Source: Microstegium vimineum
Lineage: Eukaryota > Streptophyta > Magnoliopsida > Poales > Poaceae
NCBI GenBank assembly: GCA_022036555.1
Contig: CM039122.1
Span: 46,861,600 to 46,925,599 of the forward strand
DNA length: 64,000 nt
Direction: 5' to 3'
Shown here piece by piece: positions 9,905-22,554 of the stretch. Numbering within the stretch: the first letter of the stretch is position 1; every line of letters starts with the position of its first letter. Made by a program: the position numbers and the translations under genes. The notes beneath the pieces were generated by a model that saw only the letters and a program-made list of their open reading frames with translations, searched no databases and had not been told where the DNA came from.

Positions 9905-11590
9905 TGCACGCACATCAAATACGCCATGAGATCATAGCATGACGACACGCCCACCAACAAGACCATGACACATGGAGCTACTTAGAACAGACGATCATCT
10001 ACTACAACTAGAAGCTTGAGTATAGTGCCATTGTTGGATCGAGGAATTTCCTTCTTATCTCGTGAGAATAATCCATATAGGACAGGAGAGTCTAATCAGG
10101 AGATTGGAAGTGGTCATTTTGTCGGAACCTATATGGAAGCAACTACTGTACGTACTAGCCCTAAACTATAGAGAATGAAGGAGTTGGCTTGCATTGGCTA
10201 CTTCCAAAAGCAATATATACCCTTTGGTTTCTTGGAGAAGGAAAACAAAGAATGGAAGCATATCAACAGTTCATATATCACTGGATCCCTGCCACCAGAG
10301 CGTATCAATCAGCTGAGCACATGCATGCATGCCCTCATGCAGCGATATGCCTAGTATGATCGTCGATCGTCCATCATCAGACGACTGATGCGTAACCAAA
10401 TGCTGACTGACAAAATCCAGCAAGCTAAGCCACCACATGCCAATGCCATTGCCATGCATGAGATCGTTCGCTTTGACGCCGGCCCGGGGCGGAGTCCTAT
10501 TGGCCTTCTTGGAATCTTGGGCATCTCTAAACGCAAGCCTAGCAGCAGCTTTATTATTTGCCCCTTTGGCCCAGCTGGGCCCAGGGCCCAGGCAACCTCA
10601 TCGCCCAGGCAGGCACCCCCACGTACGGCCCCACCAGACCAGGAACAAGAACACGGAATCGGAGGAATCACTGGCCGAGTGACCGGGGCGCCATCAGCTC
10701 AGGCTGGTAGCTCATGGTGCGCCCCTGGACCCTGAGCCCGCTTACCAATCGCATCCCCTATTGCTGCACCTACATGGAGCGCACCTGCCATTCTGCTGGT
10801 CATTGGTCACGACTCACGACGCTCACTGGCTCACACTGGAGACGACTGGACAGGCAGCTGCAGATTGTCCAGTCAGAAAATTAACATTTTAAGATCACAC
10901 GAAAGCAATAAACAGATTTTCAGTTGAAGAACAGCTGAAAGCAATAACGTGCTCACATATTTTTGCCTCTTATTAATCGACGACAGTTGAAGAACAGCTT
11001 ATAAAGTACTGAAGCTATATATGATGACGCATCATTAGCCATGAACCACATATAATTACAGAAAACTGCATGCATCTGCATCTAAACCAGTGGGATGGGA
11101 AGAAAATTGCCAACTGATGTACAGGGAAGGCTTGGCACGAACAGCGCAAACAGATCTTGTTAAAAAAAACAATGAACGACATAGTTGCTGCGCAGTGCGC
11201 ACTTAAAAAACTAGCCTCATATCTTCATGCAAATGGGAGACAACTCAGATCATCTTTCCCCAATCCTCCTGTTTACAACGACAACCCTAGGAACATTTCC
11301 TTTCGTGGTATGATGGACAACGACCAGATTGTAATAACACACCCTACAAACTTTTGCCATGGCAGCTGATCAGACATTTCAGTTACCCTACGTGGCATTC
11401 TATCACCAGGGGAAAAAAACTCTACCTTGTAAATTTCAGAGATCAGGTTACCAGAGACCAAAAGTACCTAGCACACAAGGATACATATGCATCTACAGTT
11501 TGAGATTGTCGCCGGTTGTGGACACAAGTTGCAATCCATTAGCATCTCAAGCCTTGCAACATGTAGCCATGTTAAGATTTCAGTTCCTTC
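9905..11590. other. intergenic, then likely 3' UTR of the ELMO gene
   Basis: No gene was found between 9905 and about 11050. The open frames at 10350-10735 overlap on both strands and have no known domain. The AT-rich sequence just left of the ELMO stop codon at 11594 probably includes that gene's 3' UTR. Confidence 0.4.
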
Positions 11591-11593
11591 TAG

Positions 11594-14500
11594 CTACCGG
11601 CCCAGAAGCCTGTATGATGGCATGTCCTCAATCCTCTGAATATCTTCATTCAACAGCTCCCTTTCTAGCTGACGCCGTGTTGATTTCATGACCGTCTGCA
11701 GTTTTAATAGTACAGTCAAGTGAGCAAGAGTTCCTATGTGGGCTCTTCGATTATCTATGGATATTTCATAAATAAGGTCATGAAAGGAGAAGTTGCTATC
11801 AGGAAACAATAAATTAGATTTAGAGCAAAAAGAACATACATTGAAGTCCATGTAAGTAGCATGCATGTCAAGCCATTGCTGATCCATCAGCTTGAAGGTT
11901 ATGCAGTAGAGAATGTCAAAAGCTCGATCATTTTCTGAATAACAAAAGTCAAAACATTGAATTAATAGTTGGAGATAATGTAACTAGATCCTTCAGTCAG
12001 ATCAAATTTGAGTGTTTTCTACCTCTGAGAAGTACAAGTGTACAACTAAAACATAGCATTATTATATTATGTGGCCTTAAACAATTAAGTGGAACTTAGC
12101 AAATTCAAACCATCAACAGATCCATTCTGGTCATATAAACACACAGAACTTGTTTAAATTATGCATATTGAGGAAACACTGTTCTTTCAATCATAGCCGT
12201 CATCACAAGAAAACAACCTAAGGCCAAACAACTTTATGGTACAAGGAATAGCTGGCACAAAAGAAACTAGAGATAAACCATTCTAGTAGGTTACGATGCC
12301 TGTTCCAAAATAGATTACTGAAATAAAGACTATACCTGAAAGAAGCTTTAGGAAAACTGCTCCAAACAATGACCTCGGTTTAACTGCACAGAACATCGAG
12401 ATTAGGGTCAATTTAAAGTGAACCAAAAGTCAAAAACTTCTTCTGACATTGCTTAAAATTTGCAGGAACTATTGCTTGACAAACCTGCTTGGAGATCAAG
12501 CATCTGAATAAGCATGAAGGTTATATTTACACCAGCTACAGCAAATGGATACTCCCAGATTGCACGGTCACCATTCTGCTTGCGAAGAAGTTCCTGGAAA
12601 GATTTCTGCACAGAAAAGTTGGTTAGAGTGATTTGTGGGAGGTATTAATAAGTATCTGAGTTAAGTATCACAATGCCAAATCATCATGAACATTTCAATT
12701 TTAAATAAATCGCGTGTGTAACCAGATTGTTTCAGCATCCTATTCTGTTATATGTGGTTTGCACTTTTTCGGTCTAGCCTACAGCATGTATTGTGGATCT
12801 TTTTTCTTTTCCCTTTTTGCAGGGATTATAACAAGGAAATATTTGACATTTATAGCCAGAAAATAGCAACATATGCCACATCTTATTATTAACCTTGCAA
12901 ATGATAACGTTCAGCAAACCATCTAGGTCATGTTTGCTATGCTCCAAACAGAAGTGATGAAGGCTTGAGTACATCAGAGCCTCAAGTCTTTAAGGCCACA
13001 TAAATCATAACAGAAAAGCATGCGACAAAAGAAAAAATACGTTAAAAACAAGGATTTGCACTCACTGGATAGTTCCTAGCAAAGTACAATAGATTCTCCA
13101 AGGAGATGAAGCCTCCACCTCTGTAATGCCAACACAACAAAGGATCACCCATCTCTACTCTATAAGTTAACTAAAGGTTATTACTACTGAGAAAACAGGT
13201 AACAGATAGCAGCTGGAACAGAGGAGAAAATGCAATACCTAAAATCTGTGGATGGGTCTTTCCCTTGCCAACCCATCTCTTTCCATTGCTCTGATATTAG
13301 CCCCCGAAGCTCTGTGCCAGGAAAAGAAGCACACCAAAGGGCCTGTAGTGCTTCCTAAGAGAAAGAATAATGAGACAACAGGTTAAGTAACTAGCTATCA
13401 AATGTCATCCGAAAGAACACATGAGCAGAACTAGAAGATCAAAAGGATGATCTGGATTGAGATGTACTCCCTCCATCCCAAATTGTAAGTCATTCTGACA
13501 TTTTTAGATACATAGCTTCTACAATGTATCTAGACACAACAAATATATATCTAGGTGCATAGCAAAAGGTATGTACCTGAAAAACCAGAATGACTTACAA
13601 TTTGGAACGGAGGGACTATATTTCTAATTCTAGCAGGTTAAGTTTTAAGTTTTAACCCATAAGGAACAGCAGCAGCAACATAAACACTGAAGTCCTTGCA
13701 AAAAAATCATCTATGTTGTGCGAAAGTAACAGCAAGTGCGACGGTCTGGGCTGAGCGCCTTGTTTGGAACCCTGTAACATGTGGGGTCTTTTTACGCAAG
13801 CATTTCGATTTTTAGCTTCTGGTTGTAGTGGTAGTTTATTTTCAGGCATATGCTCCCTCTGTAATCATCTGAATGAATACGTTCTATGGTGATGGCTTTA
13901 TTTCGTGGTACCTAAACTGATACTTTCTGTAATTCTGTTGCCATGGTAATGAAATTCGGTTTTAAAAGTGTGGAAAAAAATGTTGTGCAAAAGTAACAGC
14001 AAGTATACTTCATATCATTTGCTCAGATCTACAGACCTGCTAGATTTTTCAATTTTCCAGTCATGTCAAATTTCATGGCCACTGAATCAAATGCCGTTTG
14101 ATTTGAAAATAGTGGGGGGAAATAGCATGCACCCACTTCGTAAGAGAACATGGAATTTCATAGGTAACACGAGATGAACCTCATAAGGACAGTTTAGCAT
14201 CAGTAGGAACCTAAGAAGTACCTGATGCTCTCTGTTTGCACTATCATACTGAACTTCTATCCGGTTCTGTAACCTCTGTAGGCATTCCTCCTGAAACACG
14301 CTAAAGAGAATATGTTAACTGTGAATAAAATCACTATCCTGCAGTGCACAGTTAAACCCAAATTCATCAAACTAATAAACAAATTACTTCAGTTAAAAAG
14401 GCACTGAAGTGAATTAACAGAGTCAGAGCAATTTTTACAAAGGTGGTGCAGAAGCAATGCGAGATTCAGAGGAAGGTCAGAAGTTCAGGATGAATTGAGA

Positions 14501-15220
14501 TATTTCAAATTTCGTTGACAAGGTAATTCATCAAATTAATAAACAAATTACGTCAGTTAAAAAGGCACTGAAGTGAATTAACAGAGTCAGAGCAATTTTT
14601 ACAAAGGTGGTGCAGAAGCAATGCGAGATTCAGAAGGAGGTCAGAAGTTCAGGATGAATTGATAAACAAATTACTTCAGTTAAAAAGGCACTGAAGTGAA
14701 TTAACATAGTCAAAGCAATTTTTACGCAGGTGGTGCAGAAGCAATGCGAGATTCAGAGGAGGGTCTGAAGTTGAGAATGAGAATATTTCAAATTTCATTG
14801 ACAGGGTCGAGAATCTGTCACCGCTTCAGAAGCGCAAGAGCATACTGGGAATCGAACCAAATCGTAAAGACATAGACGAATCCCACCTGCACAGGCGTCA
14901 AATCGAAGGAGAGGCGCGCATCGCTGTCCCTCCTCTGCGCGCAGACGCAGGAGAGCCCCTTCCCGATCCACGCCGTGGACCCCGTGACGACCTCCGCTGC
15001 AGCAACACCGTAGAGACAGCACAGACCATGAGCATCACCATCACCCCGTGGCACGAGCAGCAACAGTCGCCATATATACAAGCAAAACAAACGAAGAAGT
15101 ATCCAAATCGGAGGCGAGGTGAGGAGAGGTACCCGAAGAGGAGTGGTGGAAGGCGGCGGCGCGGTCTGCTGAGCCGGAGAGCCGACGGACGGCGACGGAG
15201 GAGCCGGCGCTCCCGTCCAT
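11594..15220 (-). CDS. ELMO/CED-12 domain-containing protein
   Basis: Nine minus-strand exons join in frame: 15220-15133, 14996-14887, 14290-14222, 13354-13239, 13120-13066, 12605-12485, 12383-12336, 11934-11840 and 11695-11594. All introns are GT-AG and the product is 267 aa. A short Ser/Ala-rich N-terminus (MDGSAGSSVAVRRLSG) precedes a conserved plant block (CVCAQRRDSDARLSFDLTPV). The ELMO domain follows from about residue 90, with ALWCASFPGTELRGLISEQW, EMGWQGKDPSTDFRGGGFIS and a C-terminal YCITFKLMDQQWLDMHA. Animal ELMO proteins act with DOCK exchange factors on Rac, and ELMOD proteins act as GAPs for Arf-like GTPases. The biochemical role of the plant proteins is less settled. The start is chosen because exon 1 joins exon 2 in phase 1; exon 2 has no in-frame ATG of its own. 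Introns 2 and 3 carry a triplicated block, a retroposon and a Stowaway MITE. Confidence 0.92.
13467..13616. mobile_element. Stowaway-type MITE in intron 3 of the ELMO gene
   Basis: The ends are CTCCCTCCATCCCAAATTGT and its inverted counterpart ending CAATTTGGAACGGAGGGAC. TA flanks both sides (13465-13466 and 13617-13618), the usual target of Tc1/mariner-type elements. The length is 150 bp and there is no coding capacity. Confidence 0.9.
13737..13979 (+). mobile_element. 243-bp retroposon flanked by a 24-bp target duplication
   Basis: Positions 13713-13736 and 13980-14003 are direct repeats of 24 bp with one mismatch, beginning ATGTTGTGC and ending ACAGCAAG. Between them lies a non-coding sequence ending in an A-run at 13974-13979. 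A long duplication plus an A-tail is the mark of target-primed reverse transcription. It is probably a heavily 5'-truncated LINE or a SINE. It sits in intron 3 of the ELMO gene, antisense to it. Confidence 0.75.
14362..14805. repeat. three tandem copies of a ~135-bp block in ELMO intron 2
   Basis: Copies begin at about 14362, 14525 and 14660, each containing AATAAACAAATTAC, GTTAAAAAGGCACTGAAGTG, GGTGGTGCAGAAGCAATGCG and a GAAGTT-type end. The first and third copies also carry a TATTTCAAATTTC tail. Identity is high, so the duplication is recent. It lies wholly inside intron 2 and does not touch the coding frame. Confidence 0.9.
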
Positions 15221-15229
15221 CTCGCCGGC

Positions 15230-18200
15230 GTAACGGCGACCCTGCTCGCTCTGGTGTCCCCCGCTTAGCTTAACTTTGTTCCCCGCTCTCTCCCAGCGCC
15301 TCCCCTCTACGCGCGGGGGTTCATGGCGGCGTGCAGCCGGAGCTCCAATCGCGAGCGGCGCGGGGCGAGATCAGACAAGGCGGGCGGGCAGATCCCGAGA
15401 AGGAAGGATAGGAACGGCAGAGCGGGTTGGGCAGGGCGGGCTCTCGGCTTCGCGGCGGCCTTTGCCTCGCCTCTTCCGTCCGTTGGTTGCTTGGCTGGCT
15501 CCGCTTCGTCGTTCTGGCTGGGCGCCGCGCTGGTGTGCGCTGATGGCTGCTGCTGTGGATAAATCAATAGGGAATGGAATGCTGCCCCTCTTTGCCTTTG
15601 CTTGCTCGATTCGCTTTTCTCTTCTCTTGATTTGTCATACAATAATTTAATCCCCCACCCCCCAGCACCAAATCTCATTTGTTTTGTTTGATTTGGGGGC
15701 ATATATTCCTCTTTTTTTTTGGTCGGTACTTGGCTCCGTTCTATAGAGAAAATATAATTATATGTTTAACTTAAGTCTGACTTATCTCATGGTTGACTAA
15801 ATTCTATAGAAAATAGTATCTATATTTAATATTTATTTTAAATACATATATACTATGAAATTATCTTTTATAAAATCAAAGATATTTATATGGTATATAA
15901 ATATTAGTATGTTTTATTTATGTTCGGTCAAAGCTAAGATGGTTTGAATTTACAAAACTAAATTGCATCTTTTTGTAAGGTGGAGTACCTAATCTAAGTT
16001 TGTAGGAGTAGATCAGCGTGTGTGTTTTCGTGTTAATGTAGGTCATCAAGGGAGGCATAGAGGTGGAGTTTGGCGTATAGCTCCAAGAAATGTAAAGCTG
16101 GAACGACGAGTATATATATTAAAAAAAAATCGGGTCAAAAATTATGTTTTTATTGTGGACTATAGGCACATACAACTACATTTTGCTTCATTCATTTTAG
16201 AATTATAAATTTTATATAAAAATCTTGGGGGCTACAGCTATGCTAAAAAAAAAATGCCTCCAGCTATATATCAAGTTCTTTTTGGAGGCAGGCGGGTGGA
16301 TTTTATTTTATTTTATTCCAGCACGCATTCATTGCCATACCCAATAACAAGGAGCGCAGTTCGTTGGTGGGTAATCTGTTTCCGTTGAACCACCCATTCG
16401 AGAGCTTCTTTTAAAAGATGATGACGGGAAGTAGGAAGAGTAGACTGTACTGTGCTATCGGATAGCTTGCGCTGTCAGCTTCTGAGTTTCTGACGCAGCT
16501 ATCGCCGTCGGTTTGGTTTGGTCCCGTGACAGGTGGCGGCTACCAGTTCAACACCCGGGTGTCAGTGGATCTGGACCGAACAGAACAGCAGGTGCATCCT
16601 AATCCTACGCTGTCCACTGACCTAATAATCCCCCACCCGTACCTATTTTTTCTTCAAAAGGCAGCCAATTCGTCGTCACGCTAATCAGTATGGTGTGTGT
16701 CGGTTGAGACTTTGCTCAAGTGCCCCGTCTTCCTAGCGGTACATACATCGGCACCTTTCCATACATGGGATGAGAGCCTCCTTTTTCTCCTGCGACTCTG
16801 CTGCAAACCTGCAAGCAAAGACGACGATGATACGAATTCCCGGTACCGTTACACCGATCGATAGATGTTGAGAGCCATCCTATCCTGCCACGGTTGGGCT
16901 GCCAGACGGAGAGGACCCCAGCCAGCCGGATGGGAAAAAAGGCGTCTCGCTCGCGATCGCCGCGTGGGGGGTTCACTGAATCACGGGGCGACACCGCCGC
17001 CCTGGGCTCCGGCTGCCCCCACTTTCCACGGCGGCCGCTCCCCCATCGCGGGAGGCGGAAAACGACGGATCGGACGGGGGCGCGCGGATCGGATGCTCGG
17101 TGTCGCCGCGCGGTACGCCTCGGCCCTCGGGTGGTGAGAGCGAGGGCGCAGCCTTTGTGTGAGGTCGCCGCGACCGACCGGCGTGCCGGTGCCGGTGCCG
17201 GTGCCGGGAGTGACGGGACTGGGATGTGATGCGTGCGTGCGTACGACGTCAAACAAGCTGGGCACCACTTCGGATCGGATTGGAGCTGGCCCCGTCCGTC
17301 GTCCCCGTGCTTCGAGTATGGTCGTTTGCGCTTGGAACGGCATGTTTGGATTGTAACGACAAAGAATTTGCTGTGGCTACTGAGTTTTTGCTCTTCCGTA
17401 GTATGTAATCTTTGCGGTAAGATGAGAGGAATTGAGGATTTGTGTGTACGTGACGACGGTGCATGCTTAATGTTCATAGACTCCCAGCGATTTATTGGAA
17501 TGCATGGTTGGCGGGAAAAAAAGTGAGCATCATCATTATATTAATTATAAGGGGGAGGTCGACATGATTAGATCCTACGGGCTCATCATTTCCAGGATTA
17601 AGTTGGATGATGATGAGAACTTTACCGTGCTCTCTCATCTATAGTACTCGGCGGCGGCGGCGGCTTATTGGCGCTTCTTTTCATGCATGGAGCTGGAGTA
17701 CTAGCATTTGATCACCCACGCTACTGTACGTGCAGTACACTCTGTAGCGATCATGCTTTAATGCTTTATAAAGTGACTAGATACTGATCGATCATTTAAC
17801 CTTCAGAAACAAGTCACTAGTGACTTTTTCCCCTTAGCGCACAAATTAAAGCAAGCCAAATGATATTGTCCTCTCACGTACCCTCAATTAACCGATGGTC
17901 GAGCTAGGCTACAAATTGTTATGCCAACCTAAGCGAACAAAAGCGTTGCGCTAATTATTGGTGCCCAAACAAAGCATCCAAATGATTTGCACGCTGGAAA
18001 TTTTCAATACAAGCAAGATGGTCTTGGTGTAAAGCTAACCGCAATGTCGTCGATCCGAATTAAGAAACATATATAGTAGTTGCATTGCCGCATCTCCTTT
18101 TCAAAAAACAACTTTTAAATCCGTACGTAGCTGAGCACATGGAACCTCATTCCCGTCAAACACTGGGCGCCACAATGAACCGATCAGTTCGTCGTAATTC

Positions 18201-19207
18201 TTCCCCAGGCCACCCCGGCCTATCTACCTAGTTGGTATACGTAGGCGTTGATTTGCTCTGCACGTGAACCTCACGTGACATGATACATGGATGGTTGCGA
18301 AACAACGAAGGAAACCGATCCTATCTGCATGCGTCGCTGTTTTCAGCGAAACTGTCGCTTGCTTGTGGTTACAACTCCAATTTCAGTCGGAGAATCGTAC
18401 GAAACGGTGTACAGTACCTATGCCACAGATCTTATATATTTTATATGTACAAGACTTGAGTAGTTGTGCACCGAGAACTAAAACATCATCATCTAGATCG
18501 AGCGAGGCATGCAAGAACAAGACCTCATTTTACGAAACGCAAACAAAGCTTATAATAACTGAAACACGCATGCGTGCATGGCATTATTCTTAATTCGTAG
18601 ATACTTAGGGTCAGGACGTCAGGTCACAGATCGATGTTGGCCACATATATAGACCTCGAAATATATAGAGAGAGTGAGCGAGCTCTCCGATCCGCAACGT
18701 GTGTTCCGAAAGATTCTCAGTACATACAAAATCCATGACGAATCCGCCTAAATTATTGTTTGCTCCCGGCCGGCCGGCCGGCTGAGTCATCAAAGGGCAC
18801 AGCTAGCATCTGTTGGCAGCGCACATGCAAATGCAAGGCAGATAGATGTGCGCGCCTACAAGGTGTGGCCGCGCAGTACGTTACGTACGTGTGCAAGTGC
18901 AGCGCACCACGGCACGGCACCCGGCCGTCGCTATTCTCCAAGGAGCTAGGCATGGGAAGCCTTATTAATTAGCTTCTCCATGCATGCATGTCACCGACGT
19001 ATCGATCGGTTCGTGCTTATCGATCTGGGAACCAACGCGGATTATTCGATCAATCGCAAACTAAATTCACAGACCGGGGCCGGCTAGACTTCCGTTGTCA
19101 CGATTCTGAATTTCTGCTGGTACTTTGTACTCCTACTTCACAGACGACACGCGCGGTGGAACTGGCCGGTGCGATGCAAAAGAGAGATACTAGCTGCTGG
19201 ACGATGC
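15230..19207. other. intergenic, ELMO promoter side to MULE edge
   Basis: GC-rich DNA at 15230-15560 is probably the ELMO promoter and 5' UTR. AT-rich sequence at 15720-16220 looks like eroded Stowaway material. A GC-rich island at 16890-17300 keeps long frames open on both strands, including 253 codons on the minus strand (16716-17477), and holds a GTGCCG repeat at about 17182-17206. None of those frames has a recognisable domain. No gene was found up to 19207. Confidence 0.4.
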
Positions 19208-19216
19208 CTGGATCGG

Positions 19217-19382
19217 CCCTAATTTTTACAATCTAGCTTTTTTTTAATTTTTTTACGTTTGGACCCCTGGAGGACTAATTACAGAAATGGACACAGGAGC
19301 TCGGTGCCGTGGGGCACGGCGCCGAGCTTTGAGCCCGCAGCCAGCGTGGCAGCTGACGTGGCTGGGGGCTCGGTGCCATAGG
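19217..19382 (+). repeat. left terminal inverted repeat of the MULE
   Basis: About 166 bp match the inverted right end (29473-29667) almost throughout, including TAATTACAGAAATGGA and CAGCCAGCGTGGCAGCTGAC. The right copy is longer because it has about 27 extra bases rich in CGGCGCCG. Confidence 0.9.
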
Positions 19383-19854
19383 CATTCTTTATATTCCAGC
19401 CAGCTTTCTCATCCACCCGAGGTTTCATCCATTTATTCTTCCTTGCTCTCGGGTTTTTTCTCTCCTCCACCCACCTAACCTCTTTGAATCGACATTTTGG
19501 ACCTAGGAAACTTGGATTTGATCCACCGATCTTCGAGACCAAGGTATCCTTCTTCCCCTCCTCATTTTTTACGCATCGATTCAGTCTATATTAGGTGTAT
19601 TTTGAAACCCTAGTTAGATTTTGACTTAGATTTTGACTTAGGGTTTGCCGATCACACAATACGAATAATCCATAATGTCCATACAATCTAAATGGTCCGT
19701 AAAGTCCATACAATTCAAATAGTGAACCAAAATAGACAACCACTAGCTCAACTCCACATTGTCACTGCCTTCTAGCCCTACACTTATCCTTACCAAAAGG
19801 GTCGGTGCCTGGAGTGTAGTGAACTGGCGGACGTCGTCTCCTAGTTCCTAAAGG

Positions 19855-22465
19855 CTACGAAGGCTGAGTCAGAGGAGCATCATCTAGCTGGGACGGTCCA
19901 AGTTCCTGATATCCGCCGTGGTCCTCTTCTTCCTCTGTGGCGTCACCTTGGAAAGTATCTTGAGTACCACGAAAGGAGCTCTGTCCGCCGTAACCTGCAA
20001 TGTCACGTATCAATTAAATGTGCATATAAGTACATTTACGTGTATTAAAGAAAGACACTTAACTAGACGACATGTAATGAAAGTTTACCTCCGCGAGAAG
20101 AAGTTCTCTCCCTCTGTGTTCTCTGTGGACTCGCTACATACTCCATCGCCGCGCTAGTCCCGCAACCACAACGAGCCGCAGCTCGACGCAATCTATGTGC
20201 TAGCCTCTGTGATAACAACATGAGCATATTAAGCGTTGTGATATATGCATTGTCGACGAGATAGTCGTTGTGTCGATGAGTACTTACTCCTAGAAAGTTG
20301 TTGAGTGTAGCCACGTCCACGTTTGTCCTTGAAAACCGTTCAATTTCCACTACAGACTGTTTTAGCGTGTTGCCCTGCAAAAAGAGACAAATTATAGTCA
20401 TAATGGTAGTCATATACAACGCATTGCCATGAAAAAATTACATAATTTTTTTAAGATCACTTACCACTCGGTCCAAGACAGGTGCAGCCTCGACAATCGT
20501 CCCTTGTCTTGCTTCAAGATCATAGGACGTGTCTTCGTCATCTGAAGAATCAATGTCTGTGTAGTCCATATTTGTCCATTGAGTCTTCAACTTTGTTCGT
20601 GTCACTGTCCGGTACCAAGTTAGGTATTGGCGAAAGTTGTAGTCGTTGTGTGGCGTCTGGTTTTGATACACATTGTCATATTGATCGTCCCAAGCATCCA
20701 TGTGCACTCGGTGTAGCGTCTCAAACTCCACCGTCTTTTTTTGTTTTTGACGATCAATCTTGAAACATGTGCACTATGTCAACTACATCAACTAAATCAA
20801 CTATGTGACCTAGAATAACTATATCAACTATGTCAACTAGAACAACTACATGGACTATGTCAACTACATCAACTAAATCAACTAAATGGACTAGAATAAC
20901 TATGTCAACTATGTCAACTAGAACAACTACATGGACTATGTCAACTAAATCAACTACATCAACTAAATCAACTAAATGGACTAGAATAACTATGTCAACT
21001 ATGTCAACTAGAACAACTACATGGACTATGTCAACTAAATGATCAACTATGTGACTCTCTGAGGAAGGTGGTACTTACTTGTGCAGCTCTATGGAAGTCG
21101 AATACGGCGGGACTGGCCACTCCTGAGCCAGGCCAAACTGTCGTGCCACTCTCTGAGGAAGGTGATATTCAACAGCATAGAAGCATATGAGCGGACATAT
21201 CATCATGTGCAGGTCCTCGTCCGCGTCACACATGTTGCTCAAGCCAAACTGTTGCATACTTAGTTCCTTGTACGGCTCCCAAGTGACTAAAAAAAGAGCA
21301 ATTGAAGGACGTAAGTTGCAACAATCATAAGGTATAAGAATGAATGAATAACAATATGCAATGAACTCACCATTGAAGCTGTAAGACCATCCAGCTCGTT
21401 GGCGTACTGAAGGTACGCACGTTCTGTCCTCGAGTAGGGGGCCGTCACCTGGTCGTACAGATGTGCATATGTAGGAAGACGGCGAGGGTTGTGTACCGCG
21501 AACCAAGGCCGAGGTGTCTGGAGTGTAGGCCGGCCAACCGGTATACGAGACCACATCCACAGCTGAAGAAGGTACACACAACCCCCAATTGAAGAGTTCC
21601 TCGCACCTCGTCGACAAGCCTCGCAAAGGTGGCGATATAGGAACGCCAATACTGCAGAACCCCAGCTGTATGTGCCTGCGGTGTCCCAATTACCCAAGCA
21701 AGGGAGGTACATCCATGACGTTGTGTCTCCTGTCGCGTCAGGGAAGAGAACACACCCGAACAAGTGCAACACCCAAGCTCTGCAGTAGGACCCAACTGTG
21801 GCATCGTCTGCGTCATTCGGACACGCACCAAAGGCAGCCCTGAGCCAAGGAATGGACACACCTGTGCCGCGAGAATGCGTCGCCTCTGGAGGTAGTGGTC
21901 TCCCAAGAAAGGCCTCCATTCTGTCCCTCCAACCTTTAGACCGGCAGTGCCCGATGACAGGAATACCTCTAATGGAGAGACCAAGCCACTTTTGTATGTC
22001 CTCAAGACTGATAGTCATCTCTCCACAAGGTAGGTGGAAGCTATGAGTTTTCGGCCTCCACCTACAGAAGGTAGATAAGTAAAGATGTTAGTTACATTTC
22101 AAAGAAACAGTGTGTAGTAATGAATTAGTATTGGATATGGTTATACCTATCAACCAAAGCTGAGATCGCCGCGGGGTTGATGACAGGCAACCCACGACGA
22201 ACCTGATACGATACAACGTCTAGTCCAGCCCTCTCTAGTAAGGGCGTGTACCTTTCGTCGTACCGCATCTCGTGGAACTTGTCATGGGTTCGAGGACGAA
22301 GAGGGGCCAGCACCTGCAACCATTACAAGTGTTTTAACGTAAGTACCACAAATTTAGCTCATATGCTTAAGCAAGATAAACTGCAGTAATTACCTTCCCC
22401 TCGGAAATGCGTCGTCCTCGGTGGTTCTCCTCGTAGTACGGATCGAGGAGGTCGAAAGTCGCCAT
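19855..22465 (-). CDS. plant mobile domain (PMD) protein carried by the MULE
   Basis: Eight minus-strand exons are seen: 22465-22394, 22313-22147, 22061-21371, 21286-21079, 20758-20465, 20374-20288, 20206-20089 and 19994-19855, ending in TAG. The start is the ATG at 22465 (MATFDLLDPYYEE). The large exon carries the PMD hallmarks: DIQKWLGLSIRGIPVIG, YLPCLGNWDTAGTYSWGSAV, then CVYLLQLWMWSRIPVGRP. This is the domain of MAIN/MAIL1, proteins tied to silencing and meristem upkeep, and it also occurs inside Mutator and Gypsy elements. Acidic and Arg-rich low-complexity regions follow. The product would be about 592 aa. The 21286-21079 exon misses one base at each splice junction for the frame to hold, so it may be broken, spliced unusually or misassembled. 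Its role in the element is unknown. Confidence 0.75.
20774..21055. repeat. minisatellite of (A)TCAACTA-type units inside the PMD gene
   Basis: Short units such as TCAACTACA, TCAACTAAA, TGTCAACTA and ACAACTACATGGAC recur with a higher-order period of about 90 bp. The array fills most of the intron between exons 4 and 5. A Thr/Ser/Met-rich open frame through it is a by-product of the repeat. Confidence 0.85.
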
Positions 22466-22554
22466 CCTGTTGGAGGAAAAGAAAATTGTCAGTAAGAAAT
22501 TAAATTACATGCATAAATATTAGAAAGAGAACAAAGAGTAAACATTTATAAATA

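Noticed and set aside
16716..17477. 253-codon minus-strand frame
   Set aside because: It lies in a GC-rich island where several frames stay open on both strands, it has no recognisable domain, and it may lack a proper ATG at its start.
20830..21042. Thr/Ser/Met-rich 70-codon frame
   Set aside because: It is a translation of the TCAACTA minisatellite in an intron.
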